In this document: one piece after another, positions 1 to 7,558 of the stretch
Numbering within the stretch: position 1 is the first letter of the stretch
How the letters are laid out: each line of letters starts with the position of its first letter
Assembly: GCA_013151655.1 (NCBI GenBank)
Contig: JAADHX010000323.1
Span: 1 to 10,386, forward strand
DNA from: Actinomycetota bacterium
GTDB taxonomy: Bacteria; Actinomycetota; Acidimicrobiia; Acidimicrobiales; Poriferisodalaceae
Direction: 5' to 3'
Length of the DNA: 10,386 bases
The notes under the pieces: model-generated
Seen by the model: the letters and a program-made list of their open reading frames with translations, nothing else
What the model was told of the DNA's origin: nothing
Databases searched by the model: none
Position numbers and translations under genes: made by a program

Positions 1-1988
1 ATCACAGAGTTCCCCGCTGCGAGAGCGGCCGTCACTCCGCCGGCTGCTATGGCGACCGGAAAGTTCCAGGGCGGCGCAACCGTGATTACTCCGAACGGCT
101 CGAAAATAGCGGACTCGGATGCTTCGAGGTCGAGAGCCCGGTCGGCATAATATCGGGCGAAGTCGATTGCTTCGGAGATTTCGGGGTCGGCCTGGGCGAC
201 AGTTTTCCGACCTTCATGGACCATGCAGGAGATCAACTCGCCCCGCCGCCGCTCAAGTTCGTGGGCCACCGCTTGCAGCGTGGCACGACGCTCCTCGACG
301 CTACGTTCCGACCACGCCAACTGTCCCGATCTGGCGCTTGTCACAATCTCGTCAACTCGGGACACATCATCGACCTGGCTGGCTCGCGCCGTGGTGTCTC
401 GGTGGGCCAACGATTCCCGGACCCACCGACGGTTGGCCGGCAGCGCTGGATCAGTGTCGGGGGAGTTGGTGAACGGGACATGCCGTGCATCAAGCTTGGT
501 TGACCGATCTTGTCGGCGTCTTGGGGCCAAGCCGACCGTCCAACGCTCTCGGACCGCCTGTCGGAAGCGACTGGCTTCTCTGAGCGTTGCAGGTTCGCCG
601 GGGCGCAACGTGAAGAGGTGGTGGATGAAGTTCTCGTCAGCAGCGTTTTCCTCCAACCGTCGAAAGAGATAGCTGATGGCCACGTCGAAGTCGTCAGGCG
701 CCACGATCGGCGTATACAGCAGCAGCCCTGAGGGCTCTGCGCTGAGCGTCCTAGCGTGTGCCGGAGCCATCCCCTCCAACATCTCGAACTCGACTCGATC
801 GGCCACGCCGCGCTCGTCAGCGAGTAGCTTCGCGAATGCGAGGTCGAACAGGTTGTGGCTGGCGATCCCCACCTTCATCGATGCGAGTCGCTCATCGGAG
901 AACAGCCAATCCAAACATCGCTTGTAGTTCGCATCGGTTTCGGCCTTCGTTGCGTACGGCGCTTGGTCCCAACCGTGGATTTCTGCGTCGACTCGCTCCA
1001 TCGCCAGGTTCGCACCCTTAACAAGCCTGACTTTGACGGAGCCGCCTCGCACTCCGCGCACCTGGCGACGGCCCCGTTCTGCGGCCCACGTCGATAACTC
1101 GCGCAACGCGTCGAACGAGTCCGGGAGGTATGCCTGAAGCACGATCCCCGCATCCACACTATGAAACTGGGGCTCGTCCAATAGTGCCATGAACGCCCGC
1201 ACCGTCAGCTCGAGGTCGTGATATTCCTCCATGTCAAGATTGATGAACGTTGGTGGCGAGCTGGCCTGAGCGGAAGCGACAAGGGGCCGTAATGCCTTCA
1301 CCACTCGTTCAACACAGCGTTCGAAATCCCAGTAGTTGAGCTGTGATACGACTGACGAGACCTTGACCGAGACGTAGTCCACATCGGGCTGCCTGAGAAA
1401 GCGCTCTACCTCAGTCCGCCGGCGTCCCGCCTCCTGCTCTCCGAGGACCGCCTCACCGAGCAGGTTCACATTCAACCGGTATCCCTGGCCGCGACGCTCA
1501 CCGAGATGGGCCGTGATCGCTTCGTCAGCGGCGTCCACAATCAGGTGGCCGACGAGTGACCGCATCCGCCGTCGAGCTAGCGGCATCACAATGCTCGGCG
1601 CGAACCCTCCCACCCGTGCTCCTGCTCGCAGCAGCAGCTTGTCCATAGCCGACAGAAAGTCGGGCAGTCGCTGCGTGTTGACCAGTTTCGAAAGCTGCTG
1701 AGCTGCAACACGGTTGTCCTCTGGACGGACGACGCGGTCAACGAAGCGCATGGCGAACTGGACTCCGATCGGGTCCGCAACGACACCAGCTAGACGTCTG
1801 GTCATTCGCTCCTCGCTACGAATCGCGCCTCTAGCCGCAGCGTTCAGCCAACTGTCAACAAGTGCGATGGCGCTTTCGGCCAGCTCTGTTAGGTCTTCGG
1901 GTTGATCCCCTCTCAGAGATTCGGCACTCACATCGATCCGCCCGATTCGTCCCGTCCAGCGCTGCACGTAACCCTCGCCTTCCCGCAT
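1..1988 (-). CDS. putA: PutA: bifunctional proline dehydrogenase / glutamate semialdehyde dehydrogenase (3' end cut by window edge)
   Basis: The protein oxidises proline to P5C with FAD (N-terminal PRODH barrel), then glutamate semialdehyde to glutamate with NAD (C-terminal ALDH domain). Counting from the start chosen here, 662 codons are visible and the frame runs off the left edge; full-length PutA is usually about 1000-1200 residues. Visible PRODH signatures are NLLGEAVLG (175-183), VRLVKGAN with K324, and YLFRR (Y440, R443, R444), which matches the YxxRR that binds the proline carboxylate. A new domain begins near residue 506 and shows the ALDH hallmark PWNFP (640-644). I chose ATG 1988 because GAGAGG lies 6 nt upstream. 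An in-frame ATG at 2087 would add 33 arginine-rich residues but has no ribosome-binding site and abuts a putative operator. The gene is divergent from the PAS-AraC regulator. Identity is firm; the start is less sure. Confidence 0.95.
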   Translation of the reverse strand, partial: MREGEGYVQRWTGRIGRIDVSAESLRGDQPEDLTELAESAIALVDSWLNAAARGAIRSEERMTRRLAGVVADPIGVQFAMRFVDRVVRPEDNRVAAQQLSKLVNTQRLPDFLSAMDKLLLRAGARVGGFAPSIVMPLARRRMRSLVGHLIVDAADEAITAHLGERRGQGYRLNVNLLGEAVLGEQEAGRRRTEVERFLRQPDVDYVSVKVSSVVSQLNYWDFERCVERVVKALRPLVASAQASSPPTFINLDMEEYHDLELTVRAFMALLDEPQFHSVDAGIVLQAYLPDSFDALRELSTWAAERGRRQVRGVRGGSVKVRLVKGANLAMERVDAEIHGWDQAPYATKAETDANYKRCLDWLFSDERLASMKVGIASHNLFDLAFAKLLADERGVADRVEFEMLEGMAPAHARTLSAEPSGLLLYTPIVAPDDFDVAISYLFRRLEENAADENFIHHLFTLRPGEPATLREASRFRQAVRERWTVGLAPRRRQDRSTKLDARHVPFTNSPDTDPALPANRRWVRESLAHRDTTARASQVDDVSRVDEIVTSARSGQLAWSERSVEERRATLQAVAHELERRRGELISCMVHEGRKTVAQADPEISEAIDFARYYADRALDLEASESAIFEPFGVITVAPPWNFPVAIAAGGVTAALAAGNSV

Positions 1989-2087
1989 AGCGGTCCTCTC
2001 TTCGGTTGTATCTCGCCAACACAGTCCAAGACTCGCCTGCCGCTGCTCCACACGACGCCTCTCGCGGCTGGACTCCCACGAAGCCAT

Positions 2088-2126
2088 TGTGATCAAGACA
2101 AGTTGACCAATCTTGTACAATTCACA
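2088..2126. promoter_or_regulatory. Dyad operator candidate between putA and the PAS-AraC gene
   Basis: Seen directly: TGTGA-N5-ACAAG at 2088-2102, a 9-nt spacer (2103-2111), then CTTGT-N5-TCACA at 2112-2126. All four 5-nt arms pair exactly as an inverted repeat centred on 2107. It fills the gap between the two divergent genes. Each 15-nt half-site is about the length an AraC-family monomer contacts. The right half-site recurs at 14 of 15 bases upstream of livK (9147-9161). Binding by the adjacent regulator is inferred. Confidence 0.55.
2116..2121 (+). promoter_or_regulatory. Candidate -10 box (TACAAT) for a leaderless PAS-AraC transcript
   Basis: TACAAT differs from the consensus TATAAT at one base. 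It ends 10 nt before the ATG at 2132, so transcription would start at or within a few bases of the start codon. No Shine-Dalgarno sequence precedes this ATG, which fits a leaderless mRNA, common in actinomycetes. No good -35 box lies 16-18 nt upstream, so the promoter may be weak or activator-dependent. The box sits inside the right operator half-site, which would allow autoregulation. Confidence 0.4.
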
Positions 2127-2131
2127 GTGCG

Positions 2132-2914
2132 ATGGTGAGCCACAAGCACAATCGAGCCGACGACGGGCTTTTCCCTTGTCAAGCGGAACTCATCGGTCTG
2201 TTCGAAACACTGATCAACGTGATCTTCTGCGCAAAGGACCTTGACGGTCGCTACGTCGAAGTAAATTCGGCATTCGTGCGACGGACAGGGTCCGCGTCAA
2301 AGGGGAGCGTGATCGGGTCACGAGCGGTCGACCACTTTGCACCCGAGTTGGCCGAACGCTACGAACACCAAGACAAGGAGGTCGTTCGTAGCGGCCAACC
2401 GCTTTACGACGAACTAGAACTGATCCGGCGGCCAGACGGAGTGCTCGGTTGGTACCTCACCACGAAACTACCGGTCTATGGACACGCTGATCGCGATCGG
2501 CCGATCGGAGTTGTCTCGGTGAGCCGCGATCTCGTCGCCCCGTCGGAGTCTGACATCGGTGTGCACGGGCTAAGAAGTGTGGTTCGTCATGTCCAGGGCC
2601 ACCTCGAGGACCGGATCCGAGTCGCTGACCTCGCAACGATCGCAGAGTGCAGCCAGACTCAGCTAGGACGGCGAATGAAGCGAGTGTTCGGGGTTACGAC
2701 GACCCAATACATCCTCCGTGTCCGGGTCGAGGCGGCGACTCGACGGCTAGTTGAAACTGACGATTCAATCGCGGTCGTTGCCGTACGGTGCGGCTTTTAC
2801 GACCAACCCGACTTCACCCGGCGCTTCGCCCGGCTCACCAACTCCACCCCTGCCCAGTTCAGACTGGCCGCCCAGCATCAGCGAGACGACGGCGGTTCGC
2901 CAGCCCCGTCATAA
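2132..2914 (+). CDS. PAS domain-containing AraC-family transcriptional regulator
   Basis: A 260-residue protein. An N-terminal PAS domain spans about residues 22-133 (NVIFCAKDLDGRYVEVN at 29-45; the RRPDGVLGWYL and IGVVSVSRDL strands close the fold). A C-terminal AraC-type double helix-turn-helix spans about 148-246: VADLATIAECSQTQLGRRMKR is the first HTH region, and CGFYDQPDFTRRF (220-232) with STPAQFR is the usual AraC end signature. The PAS domain would sense a small ligand or cofactor, and the AraC domain would bind DNA. The gene is transcribed away from putA, and a dyad fills the gap, so local control of proline catabolism is the natural inference. AraC-family activators of proline use are known (PruR of Pseudomonas aeruginosa), but orthology cannot be claimed. 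The gene converges on livF, 63 bp away. There is no Shine-Dalgarno at the ATG; leaderless expression is likely. Confidence 0.9.
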   Translation: MVSHKHNRADDGLFPCQAELIGLFETLINVIFCAKDLDGRYVEVNSAFVRRTGSASKGSVIGSRAVDHFAPELAERYEHQDKEVVRSGQPLYDELELIRRPDGVLGWYLTTKLPVYGHADRDRPIGVVSVSRDLVAPSESDIGVHGLRSVVRHVQGHLEDRIRVADLATIAECSQTQLGRRMKRVFGVTTTQYILRVRVEAATRRLVETDDSIAVVAVRCGFYDQPDFTRRFARLTNSTPAQFRLAAQHQRDDGGSPAPS

Positions 2915-2977
2915 GTGAGTGAACCCCTTCAGGTACCGATGGACTCGAATCGGCCGGGTGTGCCTCGCCGCTCCGGT

Positions 2978-3712
2978 TCAGGCCTCGCCGAGGTAGCTGG
3001 CGCGGAGTTCGGGGTTGGCCAGCAACTGATCGGCGGTGTCGTCGAGCACGACTCGTCCGGTTTGGAGTACCCAGCCACGATCCGCGATCGACAGTGCCAT
3101 ATTGGCGTTCTGCTCCACCATGAAGATGGCCACGCCGTCTTCATGGATCTGCTGGATCAGCTCGAAGTTGGTCTGGACCAGCGCAGGAGAAAGCCCCATC
3201 GACGGCTCGTCCATCAGCAGCACCCGCGGCTGCGCCATGAGGGCGCGGCCCATCGCCACCATCTGCTGCTCACCTCCAGAGAGGGTGCCGGCCTTCTGAC
3301 TCAGGCGTTCCTTGACTCGCGGGAACATCTCGTAGATCCGTTCGAGGTCGTTTTCGATCGCCTTTCGGTCGGTGCGAAGGTAGGCCCCGAGCTCGAGGTT
3401 CTCTTTCACGGAGAGGCGCTTGAAGAGGCGGCGGTTCTCGGGAACCATCGTCACTCCTCGCTCCACTCGGTAGGACGTGGGCTTGTCGTTGACGACCTCG
3501 CCGTCGAGAACCACCTCGCCCGTCGTGGGCGTGACCATGCCGAGCAGTGTCTTGAGCGTCGTCGACTTGCCCGAGGCATTGCCGCCGAGCAAACAAACGA
3601 GCTCGCCCGGATAGATGGCAAGGTCAACGTCTTTCAGGATGTGGACCGCTCCGTAGTGGGTATTGATCCCTCGGAATTCGAGCAGTGGGGTCGTCTCGTT
3701 GTTGTCGGTCAC
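2978..3712 (-). CDS. livF: LivF-type ABC transporter ATP-binding protein
   Basis: The second cytoplasmic ATPase of a branched-chain amino-acid (HAAT family) importer, 244 residues, the usual LivF length. Walker A is GGNASGKST (43-51), the ABC signature LSGGEQQ (144-150) and Walker B VLLMDEP (164-170). The H-loop position carries Q in VEQNA (199-203), which is normal for LivF. The start is GTG 3712. Its first bases overlap the livG stop as GTGA (3709-3712), with GAGGGAG 4 nt upstream, so translation is probably coupled to livG. It is the last gene of the operon and converges with the PAS-AraC gene. Nothing in the protein looks damaged. The true substrate cannot be read from sequence: HAAT systems carry Leu/Ile/Val, other amino acids, amides or urea. 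Confidence 0.95.
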   Translation of the reverse strand: MTDNNETTPLLEFRGINTHYGAVHILKDVDLAIYPGELVCLLGGNASGKSTTLKTLLGMVTPTTGEVVLDGEVVNDKPTSYRVERGVTMVPENRRLFKRLSVKENLELGAYLRTDRKAIENDLERIYEMFPRVKERLSQKAGTLSGGEQQMVAMGRALMAQPRVLLMDEPSMGLSPALVQTNFELIQQIHEDGVAIFMVEQNANMALSIADRGWVLQTGRVVLDDTADQLLANPELRASYLGEA

Positions 3713-4503
3713 GATGCTCCCTCGATTGGTCGACCGAGGTAGGCTTCGATCACGCCCGGGTCGGTCGACACCTTCTCGAACGAGCCTTGGGCGATGGTCT
3801 CGCCATGGTCGAGAACGACCACTCGATCAGACACGTCCCGTACAACGTTCATATCGTGTTCGATCATCACAATCGTGAAGTCCCACTCGCTCCGAAGCTG
3901 GCCGATGAGTCCGGTGAGTTCTTCGGATTCCTTAGGGTTCATACCCGCCACCGGCTCGTCGAGCAACAGCAGCGTGGGCTTGGTGGCCATGGCCCTGGCA
4001 ATTTCAAGCCGACGTCGATTGGCGTAGGACAACACCGAGGCCGGTTGGTGGAGGCGGTAGCCTGTGAGGCGAGAGCCGAAGAAGCCCAGGACCTTCTCCG
4101 CGTGCTCGCGAATCTCCTGCTCCTCTGTGCGGAATCCGCGGGTGTTGAAGAGCGAACCGAAGACGCCCACCTTTGTGCGGCAGTGCTGCGCCACCATGAC
4201 GTTTTCGAGAATCGTCATGTTTGCGAACAGCCGGACATTCTGGAATGTACGGGCGATTCCGCGGGCGGTGACCTGATTCGGATCCAGCCCGAGTAGCGAT
4301 TCGCCCTCGAAGTTGATGCTGCCAGATGTGGGGCGCACCATGGCCGAGATCATGTTGAAGAAAGTCGTCTTGCCAGCGCCGTTCGGGCCGATCACCGAGA
4401 CGATTTCACCCTCGTCGACGTGGAAGTCGAGGTCGCTCAGCGCGTTCAACCCACCGAAGCTCACGCTCAGCGAGTTGATGTCGAGGAGCCGGTCGCCGAT
4501 CAT
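3709..4503 (-). CDS. livG: LivG-type ABC transporter ATP-binding protein
   Basis: The first cytoplasmic ATPase of the importer, 264 residues, standard for LivG. Walker A is GPNGAGKTT (39-47), the Q-loop glutamine is in RTFQNVRLF (85-93), and Walker B is LLLLDEP (178-184), followed by VAGMNP. The H-loop histidine is in IEHDM (214-218). The signature motif reads LSYANRRRLEIARAM, a variant of the LivG LSYGQQRRLEIARAL form. The tail ends with AYLGRPI, typical of LivG. The ATG overlaps the livM stop as ATGA (4500-4503) and has AAGGTGG 7 nt upstream; the gene overlaps livF at the other end. It would pair with LivF to drive the LivH/LivM channel. The frame break in livM upstream could reduce coupled translation here, though livG has its own ribosome-binding site. 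Confidence 0.95.
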   Translation of the reverse strand: MIGDRLLDINSLSVSFGGLNALSDLDFHVDEGEIVSVIGPNGAGKTTFFNMISAMVRPTSGSINFEGESLLGLDPNQVTARGIARTFQNVRLFANMTILENVMVAQHCRTKVGVFGSLFNTRGFRTEEQEIREHAEKVLGFFGSRLTGYRLHQPASVLSYANRRRLEIARAMATKPTLLLLDEPVAGMNPKESEELTGLIGQLRSEWDFTIVMIEHDMNVVRDVSDRVVVLDHGETIAQGSFEKVSTDPGVIEAYLGRPIEGAS

Positions 4504-6324
4504 GCCGGGGCCACCTTTCCATCGACGCCGGGATCGTCGTCGTCGTCGAGCTCACCCTTCAACCAAGCGTCCTGCAAGAACTCCTCCTGATGGAGTTCTC
4601 GACTGCGGCGCACGTTGGGGATGAGTCCTTCCGGACGTTTCAGCATCATCCACACCAGCAGTGCGCCATAGATGAGCAGCTTGAACTCGGAAAACTCGGC
4701 GAGCAGACCGGGCTGATTGGGGCCGCCCAACACGCCGATCAACACAACGGACCCAGCAATGATCCCTGCGATACGCCCCATACCGCCGACGATGACCACC
4801 ACGAGGATGACGATCGACACCAAGATCTTGAAGCTTGACTCGAACACGCTGCCCACCTTGGCGGCAAAGATCGCACCCGAGAAGGCAGCCAGGACTGCAC
4901 CCACCACGAACGCCATGAGCTTCACATTCACTGTGTTAATGCCCATCGCTTCAGCGACTGATTCGTCCTCGCGGACCGCCATCCAGGCGCGGCCGAGACG
5001 AGAGCGCTCGAGACGCCAACTGATGTAGATGGCGACGGCGCAGAAGAAGGCCACGAGATAAAAGACGCCGCGCGGGTCGACGCCACGAACGAGTGCGACT
5101 TCGAGGAAATCGGTTCCGGGGATATTCGTCCTGAAGATTTGTGCCCCAGGGATGCCTGTGATGCCCTGGGCACCGCCGGTCAGCCCACTCGCCCAGTCGG
5201 AACGAACGGTGAGGCGGATGATCTCGCCGAAGCCGAGGGTGACGATAGCGAGATAGTCCCCCCGCATCCGTATGACCGGGGCACCGATGAACAGACCTGC
5301 CCCGACTGCCACCGCAACCACGATGATAAGGGCAACCGGCCACGGCAACTCCGGTGAAAGGCCGGGCGACTGCGGAGAAGTGAGAATCGCAGTGGTGTAG
5401 CCACCGACCGCAGTAACCAAGGTCGAGAATGCCGGCGAGCCCGACCACAATGTTGAGGCCAAGGGCCAACAGCAAGAACAGCCCGACGTTGGCGAGCAGT
5501 TCGTTGGTCAGCTTGCCGAGAAAGAGCGGGAGAATAATCGTGGCTGCTGCCGCGGCGATCAACAGGCCAGCGTTGGCAACCTTGCGATCGTCGTTCTCCA
5601 GGCGGTCGTAGCGGGCCTTGACCGCCGCCGTTCGTGTCCGACCGAGCAACGAATAGGCGGTAGCCGCGACCATGATCACCACGGCGCCCCTCGGGCGCAA
5701 ACCGCCCCGCCTCTCGAAGAGCCATTCGAACAGCCATTCGAGGCGGAACCCCTCCGAAATGTCGTCGAGGGCCGACTCAAGTGCGGCGGTTAGGAACACG
5801 GCGATCACCGCGGCGATCACGGCCCGCGTGACCGCCTTCGGCGCCACGTGCAGCAGACCACCAACAAAGCCGAGACCGGCCGAGATCGCCAGCCACACCA
5901 TGACGCCGTACACAACGCTCTCGTCGAATACCAGGAGCTCCAACAGGTTGTCGCCCCAGTTGACAAGCGGATCCGACAAATCCCGAGTGTCGAGACCCCA
6001 GATCAGCAACGCCAAACCGGCGCCGCCGAACAGCCCGACGACGGTTCCCGCGACAACCTCGCGCGCGCCTTTGGCGTGGGCCACCATTCCCTCGAGCACC
6101 TTTTCAGCACTCACGGCGTAGCCGAGCATGACGGGCAACCAAAGGAGGGCGAGGTAGCCCATGCTGATGTAGGGCTCGACCACGATACGACCGTCGAGCT
6201 TTTGCGGCATGCCGATCAGCGAGATAAACACCGACGCGAGAGCGAGCAGGAGCCCGAAGCGAACCACCTTGGGCCAGTCCTGATCGAGAGGCGAACGAGT
6301 CGTGATGACCTTGGTGGCGGTCAT
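4500..6324 (-). pseudogene. livM: LivM-type ABC transporter permease, broken by a frameshift near 5412
   Basis: The second permease of the importer. The first part is read from ATG 6324 (ATGA overlap with livH, GGAGGA 6 nt upstream) for 304 residues to GLAGILDLGY, ending at 5413. The second part is read one base on, from 5411 to the stop at 4500: AVGGYTTAI, GAPVIRMRGDYLAIVTLGFGE, LTGGAQGI, GGMGRIAGI and KRPEGL, about 303 residues. All LivM landmarks are present but in two frames. In intact LivM the stretch reads DLGY-VAFF-AVGAY, so four residues (V/I-A-F-F/Y) are missing and one extra base remains: a net 11-bp loss. As written, frame one continues 153 residues of unrelated sequence to a stop at 4951. 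The total, about 607 residues, is long for LivM because of an N-terminal extension of roughly 250 residues with several hydrophobic segments. It could be true gene decay or an assembly error. Confidence 0.88.
5411..5415 (-). other. Frameshift junction in livM
   Basis: On the coding strand the sequence runs GGT TAC (5418-5413), one unpaired T (5412), then GCG GTC GGT GGC TAC in the other frame. The codons before are frame one (LGY) and those after are frame two (AVGGY). The missing conserved residues place the loss exactly here. There is no homopolymer and no slippery heptamer, so neither a simple base-calling slip nor programmed frameshifting explains it well. Confidence 0.75.
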
Positions 6325-7439
6325 GCGCGATCCTCCGACGACAGGCGTTCTCCGAAGAGGCCCGTGGGTCTCACCAGGAGCACGAAGATGAGCACCAGAA
6401 ATGCCACCGCGTCTTTGAGCTGGGTATGGCCGGGGACACCGAGCGGTTCAAGCACCAACTGCGGCGCGAGCGACTCAGAACCGCCGAGCGTAAGGCCACC
6501 CGCCATGGCACCACCCAGGTTGCCGATCCCGCCGACTACCGCAGCACTGAACGCCTTGATACCTGGGAGGAAGCCCGTGAATTCCGTGACCGAACCGAAC
6601 AGGATGCCCCACAAGATGCCGGCGACACCAGCCATGGCACCACCGACGGCAAACGTGGTGACGATGGTGCGGTCGACGTCGATGCCCATCAACGAGGCAA
6701 TCTCTTTGTCTTCGGCCACCGCCCGCATCGCCTTGCCGGTTTTCGTGCGCTCGACCAGGTACCAGAGGGTACCCATCGCAAGCGCCGCGACCACCAGAAC
6801 AACCAACTTCTTGGCCTCGATCCCGAGCACCGGAACGTCATCACGCAGCCAATCAGGAAGGCGGGGATAGCTCTTCGCACCGGGACCGAGCAGAAGGGCG
6901 GAGGTGTACTGGATGAAAAACGAAACACCGATCGAGGTGATCAGAGGAATGAGGCGAGGAGCACCACGGAGGGGTCGGTATGCGACACGTTCCATCACTA
7001 CGGCCGTCGTGGTGGAACACACCACGGAAACGATGACGGCGATCAAGATCGCAGCCACGAAATTGCTTTCCCACAACCCGCCGTCGGCGAGCTTGTTGGA
7101 CGTGATCATGCCGGTCATCGCCCCGACCATGAAGACCTCGCCGTGAGCGAAGTTGATGAAGCCGAGCACGCCGTAGACCATCGAGTAGCCGAGAGCGATC
7201 AAGCCGTACATCGCACCCTGCGACAGACCCGACACCACCAAGTCCTTGATGGCTTCCCATGAGAGCCGAGTTGCGTCCTTGTTGACGGCGCTGGCAAAGA
7301 AGTTGTTGGGGTCGATCTGTTGTCCGATGAAGGCGAGCAACCCGACTACAACGACTGAGATCAACGTCACCCGGAGGAACGTGAGGAACCAGTCAACCCC
7401 GGTTCGAGGTGCAACTCTGTTCCGGATACTAGGTGTCAC
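6321..7439 (-). CDS. livH: LivH-type ABC transporter permease
   Basis: The first membrane permease of the importer, 372 residues, with about eight hydrophobic segments. An N-terminal membrane segment (about 22-43) and a charged loop come before the conserved LivH core, which begins at GLSQGAMYGLIALGYSMVYG and continues FINFAHGEVFMVGA, MERVAYRPLRGAPRL and SIGVSFFIQY. The cytoplasmic loop that contacts the ATPases contains KTGKAMRAVAEDKEIASLMGID. The C-terminus has FSAAVVGGIGNLGGAMAGG and VRPTGLFGE, both classic. The start is GTG 7439 with AAGGGG 5 nt upstream; the stop overlaps the livM start as ATGA. It is separated from livK by 119 bp holding a strong hairpin. The frame is intact throughout. 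Confidence 0.95.
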   Translation of the reverse strand: MTPSIRNRVAPRTGVDWFLTFLRVTLISVVVVGLLAFIGQQIDPNNFFASAVNKDATRLSWEAIKDLVVSGLSQGAMYGLIALGYSMVYGVLGFINFAHGEVFMVGAMTGMITSNKLADGGLWESNFVAAILIAVIVSVVCSTTTAVVMERVAYRPLRGAPRLIPLITSIGVSFFIQYTSALLLGPGAKSYPRLPDWLRDDVPVLGIEAKKLVVLVVAALAMGTLWYLVERTKTGKAMRAVAEDKEIASLMGIDVDRTIVTTFAVGGAMAGVAGILWGILFGSVTEFTGFLPGIKAFSAAVVGGIGNLGGAMAGGLTLGGSESLAPQLVLEPLGVPGHTQLKDAVAFLVLIFVLLVRPTGLFGERLSSEDRA

Positions 7440-7480
7440 GCTTTCCCCTTGAGAACGTTAGGAGTTGAGAACTTCAGCGA

Positions 7481-7513
7481 TCGGCCCCCGTGCTCAAAAC
7501 GCACGGGGGCCGA
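7481..7513 (-). terminator. Strong hairpin between livK and livH (partial terminator or mRNA stabiliser)
   Basis: A perfect 13-bp GC-rich stem (TCGGCCCCCGTGC with its complement) encloses a 7-nt loop at 7494-7500. It lies 45 bp after the livK stop and 41 bp before the livH start. On the transcribed (minus) strand the bases after the stem are TCGCTGAAG, with no T-run, so it is not a canonical intrinsic terminator. In binding-protein-dependent operons such hairpins usually raise the amount of binding protein over permease by protecting the upstream mRNA or stopping part of the transcripts. That role is inferred. Confidence 0.6.
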
Positions 7514-7558
7514 CCAACGGTGTTCTAGTGCTTCGTCCGTGGACTCAGCCGTTCGTGA

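Noticed and set aside
2936..2953. CCGAT / ATCGG hairpin between the convergent PAS-AraC and livF genes as a terminator
   Set aside because: Only a 5-bp stem with an 8-nt loop and no T-run; too weak to call.
3104..3115. Missing H-loop histidine in LivF as a defect
   Set aside because: VEQNA is the normal form in LivF proteins.
4020..4035. LSYAN in place of LSYGQ in LivG as a sign of decay
   Set aside because: From memory, LSYANRRR occurs in intact LivG proteins of this type; all other ATPase motifs are perfect.
2915..4296. Plus-strand ORFs opposite livF and livG
   Set aside because: Antisense of conserved ATPase genes; composition is typical of a shadow frame.
5405..5420. Programmed ribosomal frameshifting in livM
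   Set aside because: No slippery heptamer or following pseudoknot visible, and four conserved residues would still be missing after a shift.
5848..7262. Long plus-strand ORFs opposite livH and livM
   Set aside because: Rich in His, Arg, Asp and Gln as expected from the antisense of hydrophobic GC-rich genes; no domain and no ribosome-binding site.
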